This document shows positions 42,771 to 50,788 of a stretch of 64,000 bases of DNA, piece by piece. This stretch comes from Clostridiales bacterium Firm_11 (lineage in GTDB: Bacteria > Bacillota > Clostridia > Christensenellales > Aristaeellaceae). The position numbers and the translations under genes are program-made. Each line of letters begins with the position of its first letter. Positions within the stretch are counted from its first letter, which is position 1. The DNA lies in assembly GCA_001604105.1 (NCBI GenBank), contig LVAQ01000024.1, positions 62,001-126,000 on the forward strand, written 5' to 3'. The notes under the pieces are model-generated. The model ran no database searches, was not told where the DNA came from, and saw nothing but the letters and a program-made list of their open reading frames with translations.

Positions 42771-44223
42771 AAGCGTCGGCCTTTCAAGCCGCAAACTGCT
42801 TGAAATGGTTCAAAAGCTGGAAGTATGCGGCACCGAGCCGCACGGGTTGATGATTGCAAGACACGGCAAGGTTGTTTTAGAATGCTGGTGGGCTCCCTAT
42901 ACGAAGGATACCGTGCACATCTGCCATTCATTTGGGAAATCGTATGTAGCCACGGCCATCGGCGCTGCCTGCAGCGATGGGCTTCTTTCTGTAGAGGATC
43001 GAATTGCCGATCTCTTCGCGCAGGAAATCAAAAGCGAAGGCATACCCATGACGGAAAACCTCGCAAACCTTCGTGTCAAGCATGTGCTCAGCATGAGCAA
43101 CGGCATGAGCATCCATGCGCCAAGCGGCGAGCATCTGGTCAGGAATTACCTGTCGACCCCCGTGGATCGCATGCCCGGCAGCGTATTTATGTACAACACC
43201 ACAGGGTCTTGCATGCTCGGGGAAATCGTGCGCAGGGTCACCGGCAAGAGCGTATATGATTACATGAAAGCACGGGTTTCTGATCCCATCGGGCTGGATA
43301 CGAACCGCCTTGCATGGATGACTTTCCGCAATCAGCTGCACGCGGCGCCCGGGGTTGCCGCCAGCACTGAAAACAATCTGCGGTTGGGGCTTTTATACCT
43401 GCAAAACGGGCTATGGGAAGGCAAGCGAGTGATCGACGCGGAGTGGATTGCAGATGCGACCCGCAAACAAATCGATAACGATGCCGATGGCTATGGCTAT
43501 CAACTATGGCTGCATCCGCTGCCTGGCGTGTTCCGCTTCTGCGGCGGGCATGGGCAGGATTGCGTGATGAGCCGCCCGCTGGATATGGCCTATTCCATCC
43601 AACAAGCCGCATCGGAGCGTCATGATACCGATGCCGTAAACGCAATCATGGATTCCTACCTCCTTTCGCAATCCCTGCCTGATGCCTTGCCGGAGGACAG
43701 CGAAGCTTTTGAAGCACTGCAAACCTACCTGGCCAGCCGCCGCCTTCCGGATAACGCCTGCCAACCCGTACGTGGGTTTGCAAATGGCTGGGATGGTGTG
43801 TATAATGTCAGCAGCGGCCATTTTCACCTGTGGCCAGAGCTGCGCCCCTATGGCGACAGCAATGTTTACCGCGATTTCTACAAAGATGGCGACCAATACG
43901 CCCGGCAGGTATCCATCACACTGGAAGCCGAGTGGGTGCGTATCGTGCTGGACGAGAAAACCGAACTCCTCGCGCGGCTTGACGGCAAGCTGATGCCCCA
44001 TGAAACCTACTGCGCCATGCCCAACTATCCGCAAGCCGTCAGCACCGCTGTGTTTGAGAAAGATCAACTGATCATTGACACATGGTTTTACCAGACCTGC
44101 TTCAAAACACGCCTGTGGCTTACGCGCGGCGAAGGTAAGTATCACCTGCGTGTGCGTAAAGAACGCTTGCATGATGATGTCCCCTACCTCTGGTATGAGG
44201 CGGAGCTCGTCAAGCTGCCCTGA
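42745..44223 (+). CDS. Cytoplasmic serine hydrolase of the beta-lactamase (class C) fold, copy 2
   Basis: 492 residues, a paralogue of the product of 40079-41563 with the same two-part layout. S-x-x-K is in HSFGKSY near residue 63 and Y-x-N in MYNTTGS near 150. GGHGQDCV takes the place of the third motif (KTG/HxG). The last 120 residues form a beta-rich domain ending LWYEAELVKLP. No signal peptide. GGAGTGG lies before ATG 42745 inside the MFS gene. Confidence 0.87.
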   Translation: MELNRATPESVGLSSRKLLEMVQKLEVCGTEPHGLMIARHGKVVLECWWAPYTKDTVHICHSFGKSYVATAIGAACSDGLLSVEDRIADLFAQEIKSEGIPMTENLANLRVKHVLSMSNGMSIHAPSGEHLVRNYLSTPVDRMPGSVFMYNTTGSCMLGEIVRRVTGKSVYDYMKARVSDPIGLDTNRLAWMTFRNQLHAAPGVAASTENNLRLGLLYLQNGLWEGKRVIDAEWIADATRKQIDNDADGYGYQLWLHPLPGVFRFCGGHGQDCVMSRPLDMAYSIQQAASERHDTDAVNAIMDSYLLSQSLPDALPEDSEAFEALQTYLASRRLPDNACQPVRGFANGWDGVYNVSSGHFHLWPELRPYGDSNVYRDFYKDGDQYARQVSITLEAEWVRIVLDEKTELLARLDGKLMPHETYCAMPNYPQAVSTAVFEKDQLIIDTWFYQTCFKTRLWLTRGEGKYHLRVRKERLHDDVPYLWYEAELVKLP

Positions 44224-44426
44224 CACCCCTCCGCTTTCAGGGTACAGGCGCATCATGTTCCAAACGCGTCCAAGCCGCAGTGTACGGCGCAAGCCTTTGC
44301 CATGGTTATTCATCAGGGTTGGGGTTCCAATACTGTTAGCATGGCAGGTTCTACGTGCCCAATGCGGCATGATGCACAGGCATTCCCTCGCGCAGCCAGT
44401 TCTTACCAGGAAAAGGAAGTGCGGTC

Positions 44427-45404
44427 TTGACAGATAAACGACGGGTCTCCATCCGGGAGGTGTCCCGATTATCCGGTGTTTCCATGGCAACGGTATCCCG
44501 TGTGATTCATAACAGCGGCCGTTTTTCCCCCGCGACCGAAAAGCATGTCCGCGATGTGATGCGTCAGCTCAACTATGTGCCCGATGCTATCGCCCAGAGC
44601 ATGCGCACGCGAACCATGCCGATTGTCGGCGTCATCATGCCGGATATCATGGATGAGAACTACGCGCTGATGGTGCGCACCCTGCAATCGGAACTGTACG
44701 CCAGCGGTTATTCCGTCACGGTTTTCAACACCAATGAGGATTGCGCGCTTGCGCAGCATTTTGTGGATATGCTGCAAACACAGCGGGCATGCGGTTTGGT
44801 TCATGTGCCGGATCGTGACGGCGCGGATATCAACCCGCAGGGTATCCCCATCGTTTATTTTGACCGCCAGCCCAAGGCAGAGCCGCCCGAAAACAGCGTC
44901 ATCGTTGAGTGTAATAATTACGCGGGCGCAAAATATGCCGTATCTAAACTCATCGCAAACGGTCGAAAAACAATCGCCTTGCTATCGGATGAACGCAACA
45001 TGTCCTCCCATCGCGAGCGGATACGGGGGTATCACGACGCGTTGACTGAAGCGGGTCTATCGGCGGGTTCGGCATACCTGGTTAACCCGCAGCGCACAAC
45101 CGAGGCGATTTCCGCGCTGCAGAATGTAGTTACAGATGGCGTACCCTTTGACGGCATTTTTTGCACCTCCATCCGCCTGACCGTCGGCGCGCTGGCGGTT
45201 CTGCGACAGGCTGGCATCCCGGATAGCGTCGTGGGCGTGCTTGGCTTCGGCGAGCACCGGCTCCACCGCTACGGGTTGCTCCCCTACATGGCCATTCAGG
45301 AGCCGATTATCGATATGTCCCTTGCGGCCGCGCGTGCTCTCATTATGCTGATCCGTGGCGAAACGCCCCCGCAGCGGAAAATTGTGCTGGACGTAATACA
45401 CTGA
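44427..45404 (+). CDS. LacI-family transcriptional regulator
   Basis: 325 residues. An N-terminal helix-turn-helix (REVSRLSGVSMATVSRVIHNSG) with hinge (NYVPDAIAQSMRTRTMPIVGVIMPD) is followed by a periplasmic-binding-like sugar domain (FDGIFCTSIRLTVGALAVLRQAGIPDSVVGVLGFG). The TTG start at 44427 has GGAAG seven bases upstream. It lies 203 bases after the second hydrolase in the same direction, and the 18-bp operator at 36579-36596 is its likely target. The gap before it shows no strong promoter, so it may be partly co-transcribed. Confidence 0.92.
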   Translation: MTDKRRVSIREVSRLSGVSMATVSRVIHNSGRFSPATEKHVRDVMRQLNYVPDAIAQSMRTRTMPIVGVIMPDIMDENYALMVRTLQSELYASGYSVTVFNTNEDCALAQHFVDMLQTQRACGLVHVPDRDGADINPQGIPIVYFDRQPKAEPPENSVIVECNNYAGAKYAVSKLIANGRKTIALLSDERNMSSHRERIRGYHDALTEAGLSAGSAYLVNPQRTTEAISALQNVVTDGVPFDGIFCTSIRLTVGALAVLRQAGIPDSVVGVLGFGEHRLHRYGLLPYMAIQEPIIDMSLAAARALIMLIRGETPPQRKIVLDVIH

Positions 45405-45718
45405 TCCGCAGGCATCCCCTCATACGCTACCCAGTTAAGCGTCAATCCACAGGCATGCCCCCGGGGTGGGATGGCTCGACAACCTGTCGATTCCATCCCA
45501 CCCCGGGGGCATCTTTTGTTATGCAGTTGTCTGCATAAGCATTGATGTGTGACTAACAATCAAAGCGTTGCAAAGCAATTTTTCATGCGTTCACATCGGC
45601 TATGCCTCTGCTTTTGCAAGCGCTCTGAAGCCACCGCAGGGAGCGAAACCCCGCGGCAAAACCACCGCAAGACCCCTGTCCTGTTATGATATGGTAACGT
45701 GATAGCGCTTGCGTGGGC
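45405..45718. other. Gene-free gap between converging genes
   Basis: About 314 bases between the LacI gene and the GH4 gene. It contains the strong terminator at 45455-45512; the rest shows no frame with support. Confidence 0.6.
45455..45519. terminator. Very strong bidirectional terminator hairpin
   Basis: A perfect 20-pair stem (45455-45474 with 45493-45512; the sequence starts ATGCCCCCGGGG) is capped by an inner TCGACA/TGTCGA pairing and followed by CTTTTGTT. It is the longest stem in the window and ends the LacI operon. Confidence 0.85.
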
Positions 45719-47026
45719 TTACTGGTACCGCGGCATCCAGTCCACATGCGCGGCCAGCAGGTCATCGCACATGGCCACGATCTCGTCTATGCTCAGCTCC
45801 GCAGCCGTATGCGGGTCAAGCATCGCGGCTTGATAAATGTACTCTTTGCGCAGTGTTCGCGCCGCTTCCAGCGTCAGAAGCTGCACATTGATGTTCGTAC
45901 GGTTCAAGGCGGCGCAGGCTTCCGGCAATGCACCGATCACCGTGGGGCAGACGCCGCTCTTATCGACCATACAGGGCACCTCCACCACCGCGCTTGACGG
46001 CAGATTGGTAATCAACCCCTGATTGAGCACATTAGCGCCGATTTTGATGGGCGCATTGGTTTCCATCGCCTCCATGATGTAGCTCGCATACTCCAAACTG
46101 CGCTCGTGTGTCAGTTGCTTGTTGTGTACCAACTCATCTCGTTGGGCATTCCATTTTTCGATTTGGTCAACGCAGCGCCGCGGATACTCATCCAACGGGA
46201 TGTTGAAGCGTTCGAGCAATTCCGGATACATGCTTTTGATAAAATACGGCATGTATTCGCTGTTGTGCTCGCTGGATTCTGTCACGTAAAACCCAAACCG
46301 CTTCATGATCTCATAGCGCACCATATCATCATGTTTGCCTGCGCGCTGTGCCGCTTTCTCCTTAATCATCGGGTACAGGTCGCGCCCATCACGGGTCACT
46401 TCCAAAAGCCAGGCCTGGTGGTTGATGCCCGCGATCTTCCACTGTACCTGCTGGTCATAGGGTATCTCCAAATCCGCAAACAACTTCTTGCAGCAGGCTT
46501 GCACGCTGTGGCACAATCCAACGGTTTTGATGGAGGTCATGGTCAGCATCGCGCCGGTCAGCATCGCCATGGGGTTGGTGTAGTTCAAAAACCAAGCGTC
46601 AGGGCAAACCGCTTCCATATCGCGCGCAAAATCTATCATCACGGGGATGGTGCGAAGCGCGCGGAAAATACCGCCGATGCCCAACGTATCGGCGATGGTC
46701 TGGCGCAGGCCATATTTCTTGGGAATCTCAAAATCTGTGATGGTGCAGGGATCATACCCGCCAACTTGAATGGCGTTTACCACATAGTTTGCTCCGTGCA
46801 GTGCCTGCCTTCGGTTCTCAACCCCGAGGTAGCTTTCAATTTGCGCCTTGCCGCCGAGATTCCGATTGATGTTCTCAAGCATCATGGCGCTTTCCCGTAA
46901 GCGTGCTGCGTCAATATCATACAGGGCGATGGTGGCCTGCGAAAGCGCGGGCGTCATCATACTATCGCCCAGCACGTTTTTGGCAAAGATGGTGGAACCG
47001 GCTCCCATGAAGGTGATTTTCGGCAT
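45719..47026 (-). CDS. GH4 family glycosidase, probable alpha-galactosidase (MelA-like)
   Basis: 435 residues. The N-terminal NAD fold has FMGAGSTIFAKN. The metal cysteine and partner lie in GLCHSVQ (Cys172, His173), with His203 in AGINHQAW. Within GH4 the CHSV form is the mark of alpha-galactosidases, compared with CHE in alpha-glucosidases and CN-x-P in phospho-beta-glucosidases. The mechanism is NAD- and manganese-dependent elimination. The frame is open to 47104, but ATG 47026 follows GAGAGGG and opens the Rossmann fold. It lies 65 bases after the DapA-family gene, likely one operon. Confidence 0.87.
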   Translation of the reverse strand: MPKITFMGAGSTIFAKNVLGDSMMTPALSQATIALYDIDAARLRESAMMLENINRNLGGKAQIESYLGVENRRQALHGANYVVNAIQVGGYDPCTITDFEIPKKYGLRQTIADTLGIGGIFRALRTIPVMIDFARDMEAVCPDAWFLNYTNPMAMLTGAMLTMTSIKTVGLCHSVQACCKKLFADLEIPYDQQVQWKIAGINHQAWLLEVTRDGRDLYPMIKEKAAQRAGKHDDMVRYEIMKRFGFYVTESSEHNSEYMPYFIKSMYPELLERFNIPLDEYPRRCVDQIEKWNAQRDELVHNKQLTHERSLEYASYIMEAMETNAPIKIGANVLNQGLITNLPSSAVVEVPCMVDKSGVCPTVIGALPEACAALNRTNINVQLLTLEAARTLRKEYIYQAAMLDPHTAAELSIDEIVAMCDDLLAAHVDWMPRYQ

Positions 47027-47091
47027 GTTACTATCCCTCTCCGTCTTGATATTAGGTTTACTATACACTGATTCCGCAAAAACATCCAGCG

Positions 47092-47997
47092 TTATCCTTG
47101 ACATTGCGCCCGTTCCAGAAGGCTTTGAATCACGCTACGCGCCGCCTGCACCTCCTGTGCCGGCAGTAGTTGATGGTACGCTTCCGTCATCGGCAATTGG
47201 TGATAAGCCTGCGCAAGCAGCTTATACCCCAGCGGAAAGGGGAGCACATCCGCCGCTTTTAACAGGGGCAACATCCGTTGTTGATGTTGAATAGCCCGCG
47301 ATAAGTCGCCTTGCCTGAACGCCTGATAAACCGCCGCCACCAGCGATGGCGCGCCCGCGCCCAGCGCCGTCATACTGCCGTCCACACCGGCAGCCAGCGC
47401 GGGCAGCAGGCAGTCATCCGTACCGGAATACAGCAGAAACGCCGGGTGCTTGACATGGAGTTGACACAGATGCGCGATCCGTTTCATGTTGGCGGATGAA
47501 TCCTTCAGCCCAATGATGCCAGGAATATCCATCAGCATCTCCACGGTGTCTATGTCAATCCCCGTGGTAAAAAACGGCACGTGGTAGAGGATGACAGGCA
47601 GCCCCGCTTCCCGCGCCAGCGCACGGTAGAATGCGGCGACCTCCTCCTGCGTAAGCGCGTAATAGTAAGGCGGGCAGGCTACGCATGCGTCCGCCTTCAA
47701 AGCCTTGGCTTGCCGGGCGTATCCAATCGCCTGTTGCAGGTTCGGCGCGCAGGCGCTTGCTATAAACGCCTTGCTATCCCCAAGCCCTTCCCGTGTGGCT
47801 TGATAGATATCGCATTGCTCCCGCATGCTCAGGTGCGGAAACTCCCCTGTGGAAGCACATGGAAACACCCCCGTAATATCGCTTTGTGACAGGCGCTCCG
47901 CCTGCGCGCGCACCGTATCCAAATCAACCTGCCAATCCTGCTTGAAGGGTGTGACCGTAACGCCGATCGCGCCTCGTAGATCCTTCAAAACCGACAC
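47092..47997 (-). CDS. DapA-family class I lyase (sugar-acid aldolase-like)
   Basis: 301 residues. The Schiff-base lysine is in GLKDSS near residue 165 and the catalytic tyrosine in ILYHVPFFTTG near 137. The first motif is FPCASTGEFPHLS in place of GTTGE. True dihydrodipicolinate synthases have an arginine three to four residues after the YxVP tyrosine; here the positions read F-F-T, so lysine synthesis is unlikely. A 2-keto-3-deoxy sugar acid aldolase or N-acetylneuraminate-lyase-like role fits better. It starts the operon with the GH4 gene. Confidence 0.82.
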   Translation of the reverse strand: MSVLKDLRGAIGVTVTPFKQDWQVDLDTVRAQAERLSQSDITGVFPCASTGEFPHLSMREQCDIYQATREGLGDSKAFIASACAPNLQQAIGYARQAKALKADACVACPPYYYALTQEEVAAFYRALAREAGLPVILYHVPFFTTGIDIDTVEMLMDIPGIIGLKDSSANMKRIAHLCQLHVKHPAFLLYSGTDDCLLPALAAGVDGSMTALGAGAPSLVAAVYQAFRQGDLSRAIQHQQRMLPLLKAADVLPFPLGYKLLAQAYHQLPMTEAYHQLLPAQEVQAARSVIQSLLERAQCQG

Positions 47998-48067
47998 CTT
48001 CTTCCCGTGCGCTCACACATGCGTTTTGCGGCAGACGCATGTTGCCGCCTGTCCTTGCACTGCCTTG

Positions 48068-48096
48068 AGTATAAGAAGCCGAAACGATGTGCGCAA
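48068..48096 (-). promoter_or_regulatory. Candidate promoter of the DapA-GH4 operon
   Basis: Minus strand TTGCGC (48091-48096), 17 bases, TATACT (48068-48073), about 70 bases before the DapA-family gene. Confidence 0.5.
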
Positions 48097-48192
48097 TCCC
48101 CTCTTTCCGACAATCTTTGGATGATTATCGTCAAATCGCGGCATTCGTCGCGCAGGTCAAAAACGCCCGATGGCAAAGTAGGAAACCGCGAA

Positions 48193-48220
48193 TTGCAACC
48201 GCACCCCCGGCACATATAAT
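48193..48220 (+). promoter_or_regulatory. Promoter of the Cys-rich protein-PHP-GH27 operon
   Basis: TTGCAA (48193-48198), 16 bases, TATAAT (48215-48220), about 34 bases before the small gene at 48254. Confidence 0.65.
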
Positions 48221-48253
48221 GGTAACAGGAAGCAAAATCCAGGGAGGTACCGT

Positions 48254-48493
48254 ATGAAGCGCCCCGTCTGCCCCGGCGTGCACACCCGTCACCAGTGCGC
48301 GCAATGCGATTCCTCCCTCGCCCGTGATGACATCGCCATATCACGGCGGCTGATCGGGCGCGGCATCTCGCAATTTTACTGCATCCGCTGTCTGGCAGCA
48401 CGCCTTGGTGTAAGCCAAGCGGTCATTCACCTCAAAATCAAAGAATACCGCGCCATGGGCTGCGCATTATTTCCCCCATACAAGGAGGGTTGA
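48254..48493 (+). CDS. Small Cys-rich (zinc-ribbon-like) protein
   Basis: 79 residues with two CxxC pairs (CAQC near 15-18 and CIRC near 43-46), plus Cys6 and Cys69, the pattern of a small zinc-ribbon. The second half (LAARLGVSQAVIHLKIKEYRAMGC) looks like a helix-turn-helix or short helical tail. AGGGAGG precedes ATG 48254. I know no named family. It is the first gene of the operon and its last codons hold the ribosome site of the PHP gene, so the two are coupled. A DNA- or RNA-binding regulator is possible. Confidence 0.7.
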   Translation: MKRPVCPGVHTRHQCAQCDSSLARDDIAISRRLIGRGISQFYCIRCLAARLGVSQAVIHLKIKEYRAMGCALFPPYKEG

Positions 48494-48495
48494 AG

Positions 48496-49386
48496 TTGGA
48501 ACTGTTTACCAGCAACCTGCCGTTTTGGAAAGGCAACCTGCACATGCATACTACCGCCAGTGACGGCCGCCTGACACCGGATGAAGCCATTGCCCTGTAT
48601 CAGGCGCAAGGCTATCATTTTGTCGCCATCACAGATCACGACACCATTACGCTGGCTACGCATCTGCGGGCAGGCATGCTCATCCTGTCTGGCATCGAGC
48701 TTGCCTATGAATTGCCCGCCGAGGAGCTTCACCTTGTGGGTATCGGCATACCACTGGGGCTGGAACCAAAGCTGGAACCGCGTTTTGGCCCTCAGTATGC
48801 CATCGACGCGATACGCGCGGCGGGCGGGCGTGCCATCATTGCACATCCCGCATGGTCGCTGCTCACACTGGCTACGCTATCCGGCTTGCGCGACGTGACC
48901 GCCGCAGAGATCTATAACACCATGTCTACAGCGCCACGTAATTGCCTGCGCGCGGATGCCTCTTCCCTTTTGGATACCGCGGCGGCGCATGGCCATGGCT
49001 TACCGCTTGTGGCGGTGGATGATGCGCATTTCTATGATGGCGAGCATTGCCGCAGCTACATCATGGTGCAATCAGAATCGCTCACACAGGAATCTCTCCT
49101 GTGCGCCCTTGACCAACAACGCTTCTATGCAAGCCAAGGCCCGCGCATCTACCGCCTGGGAGTTACGCGCGAGCGGATTATCATCGATTGTTCCCCCGCC
49201 GCTTCCATCATTTTCTACAGCAACCTTTCCTGGGTAACCGGGCGCTGCCGCATGGGCGATGCGCTTACCCACAGCGAGTATGACCTGACCGCCCAGCAAG
49301 GCGAAACCTTTGTGCGTTGTCAAATCATCGACGCGCAAGGGCGCAGCGCATGGACAAACCCCATCACCCTTTCGGCTATCCAATAA
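48496..49386 (+). CDS. PHP-domain phosphoesterase
   Basis: 296 residues. The PHP metal motifs are NLHMHTTASDGRLTPDEA (first), AITDHDT (second), IELAYE, then AIIAHPAW. The C-terminal part is a beta-rich extension (SIIFYSNLSWVTGRCRMG, GETFVRCQIIDAQGRSAWTNP) seen in stand-alone PHP proteins of sugar-utilisation loci. TTG 48496 lies seven bases after AAGGAGG, and the TTG at 48490 is too near it. It probably hydrolyses a phosphate mono- or diester. It is followed by the GH27 gene after 19 bases. Confidence 0.88.
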   Translation: MELFTSNLPFWKGNLHMHTTASDGRLTPDEAIALYQAQGYHFVAITDHDTITLATHLRAGMLILSGIELAYELPAEELHLVGIGIPLGLEPKLEPRFGPQYAIDAIRAAGGRAIIAHPAWSLLTLATLSGLRDVTAAEIYNTMSTAPRNCLRADASSLLDTAAAHGHGLPLVAVDDAHFYDGEHCRSYIMVQSESLTQESLLCALDQQRFYASQGPRIYRLGVTRERIIIDCSPAASIIFYSNLSWVTGRCRMGDALTHSEYDLTAQQGETFVRCQIIDAQGRSAWTNPITLSAIQ

Positions 49387-49405
49387 CAGACAGGAGACGG
49401 TAAGC

Positions 49406-50551
49406 ATGTACGCAAAGACACCGCCCATGGGCTGGAATTCCTGGAACACCTTCGGCCCCGATCTGAATGACGCGATCATCCGGGAAACTGCGGACGCGAT
49501 GGTCGCGCAAGGCTATCTTGATGCCGGTTATACCTATATCATCATGGATGACGGCTGGATGCTGCCCGCGCGGGACGAAAACGGTCTCTTTGTGCCTGAC
49601 CCCGCAAAGTTTCCCCACGGGATTGCTGCCCTTGCGGATTATGTGCACAGCAAAGGGCTGAAACTGGGCATTTACTCCTGCGCTGGCACGCGTACCTGCG
49701 GGCGCTACCCGGGTTCCTTCGACCATGAGTTCAGCGATGCGAGGCAGTTTGCCGCATGGAAAATCGACTACCTGAAGTATGATTTTTGCAATTTTCCCAA
49801 GAGCGCAAACTGCCGCCAGCGCTATCAGATGATGGCAATGGCACTGCGTGCCAGCGGACGGGATATCTTCTATGCGGCCTGTAACTGGGGGCTGGAATCC
49901 CCCGAGCAGTGGATGCGTTCTGCCGGCGCGAACAGCTATCGCTCCACCTATGATATTCTGGATAACTTCTCATCCGCTGCCGGTATTGCCAAAAGCCAGC
50001 TTAACGCCTTTGCCACAAGCGCCGCCCCCTGCTTTAACGATATGGATATGCTCACCGTTGGAATGTTCGGCAAAGGGCACGTAGGGCTGGAAGACCCCAA
50101 CAACAAGTCGGCCAGCGTCTGCACTCAGCAGGATTATATCACCCAGTTTGCGCTGTGGGCCTGCATGGGTTCCGCGCTCATTCTGGGCGCGGATATTCAC
50201 ACCATGACCCCCGCCATGCGCGCGCTTGTGCAAAACCGTGCGCTGCTGGCGATCCATCAGGATATTGAATGCCGCGCGCCCTATCCCGTGTTTCAGGAAG
50301 ACGACCGTTTTTGTTTCCTGCGGCACCTGAGCGACAACACACAGGCGCTGGTCTATGCCAACCTCACCGATGAACCCGACGAGGTAGAGTGCATCTTCGC
50401 CGATTTGGGGCTGCCCTATTCCAGTGGCGTGAAACTGCGTTTCTTTGATGTGCTGGCACAGCGCGAGGTAGGCGTGTTCTGCGATCATTATCCGCTGGAA
50501 GTGCCCGCGCATGGATGCCGCGTGTTCAAGACCAATTTTGTGACGCAATAG
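49406..50551 (+). CDS. GH27 alpha-galactosidase
   Basis: 381 residues, no signal peptide. The family opening TPPMGWNSWNTFG, IIMDDGWM, the nucleophile Asp126 in DYLKYDFCN and the acid-base Asp near 183 in SYRSTYDI are all present, followed by PCFNDMDMLTVG. Members remove alpha-linked galactose or N-acetylgalactosamine end residues, or arabinose in a few. The frame is open to 49310 but ATG 49406 follows AGGAGACGG and opens the domain. Last gene of its operon, ended by the hairpin at 50579-50604. A second, unrelated alpha-galactosidase candidate (GH4) lies 3 kb away. Confidence 0.93.
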   Translation: MYAKTPPMGWNSWNTFGPDLNDAIIRETADAMVAQGYLDAGYTYIIMDDGWMLPARDENGLFVPDPAKFPHGIAALADYVHSKGLKLGIYSCAGTRTCGRYPGSFDHEFSDARQFAAWKIDYLKYDFCNFPKSANCRQRYQMMAMALRASGRDIFYAACNWGLESPEQWMRSAGANSYRSTYDILDNFSSAAGIAKSQLNAFATSAAPCFNDMDMLTVGMFGKGHVGLEDPNNKSASVCTQQDYITQFALWACMGSALILGADIHTMTPAMRALVQNRALLAIHQDIECRAPYPVFQEDDRFCFLRHLSDNTQALVYANLTDEPDEVECIFADLGLPYSSGVKLRFFDVLAQREVGVFCDHYPLEVPAHGCRVFKTNFVTQ

Positions 50552-50578
50552 CATATACGCCACACCGCTTCTCATAGA

Positions 50579-50610
50579 AGCGCCCCGCTTTCGAGCGGGG
50601 CGCTTTGGTT
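50579..50610 (+). terminator. Intrinsic terminator after the GH27 gene
   Basis: AGCGCCCCGC (50579-50588), loop TTTCGA, GCGGGGCGCT (50595-50604), then TTGGTT. Perfect ten-pair stem. Confidence 0.85.
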
Positions 50611-50670
50611 GTGTATTAAGGGAACAGGCTCCTGCACGCGCCAATGCCGATTACCCCCTGTCTGCGCCAG

Positions 50671-50705
50671 AACGGCTCGCCGGTTTTGCCGACGAGCCGT
50701 TTTAG
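50671..50705. terminator. Second hairpin between converging genes
   Basis: AACGGCTCG (50671-50679) and CGAGCCGTT (50693-50701) form a nine-pair stem followed by TTAG on the plus strand. It may back up the terminator 70 bases earlier or end the large minus-strand gene. Confidence 0.55.
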
Positions 50706-50788
50706 CGTCTTCACGCTTTCCCCATCCAAGGGAACACACATGTTCATACGACAGATTTACCCATCTTCCGCAATGGGCTATGGCGAAA

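Noticed and set aside
47092..47997. Calling the DapA-family gene dapA (lysine synthesis)
   Set aside because: The arginine expected after the catalytic tyrosine is missing and the gene neighbours a glycosidase.
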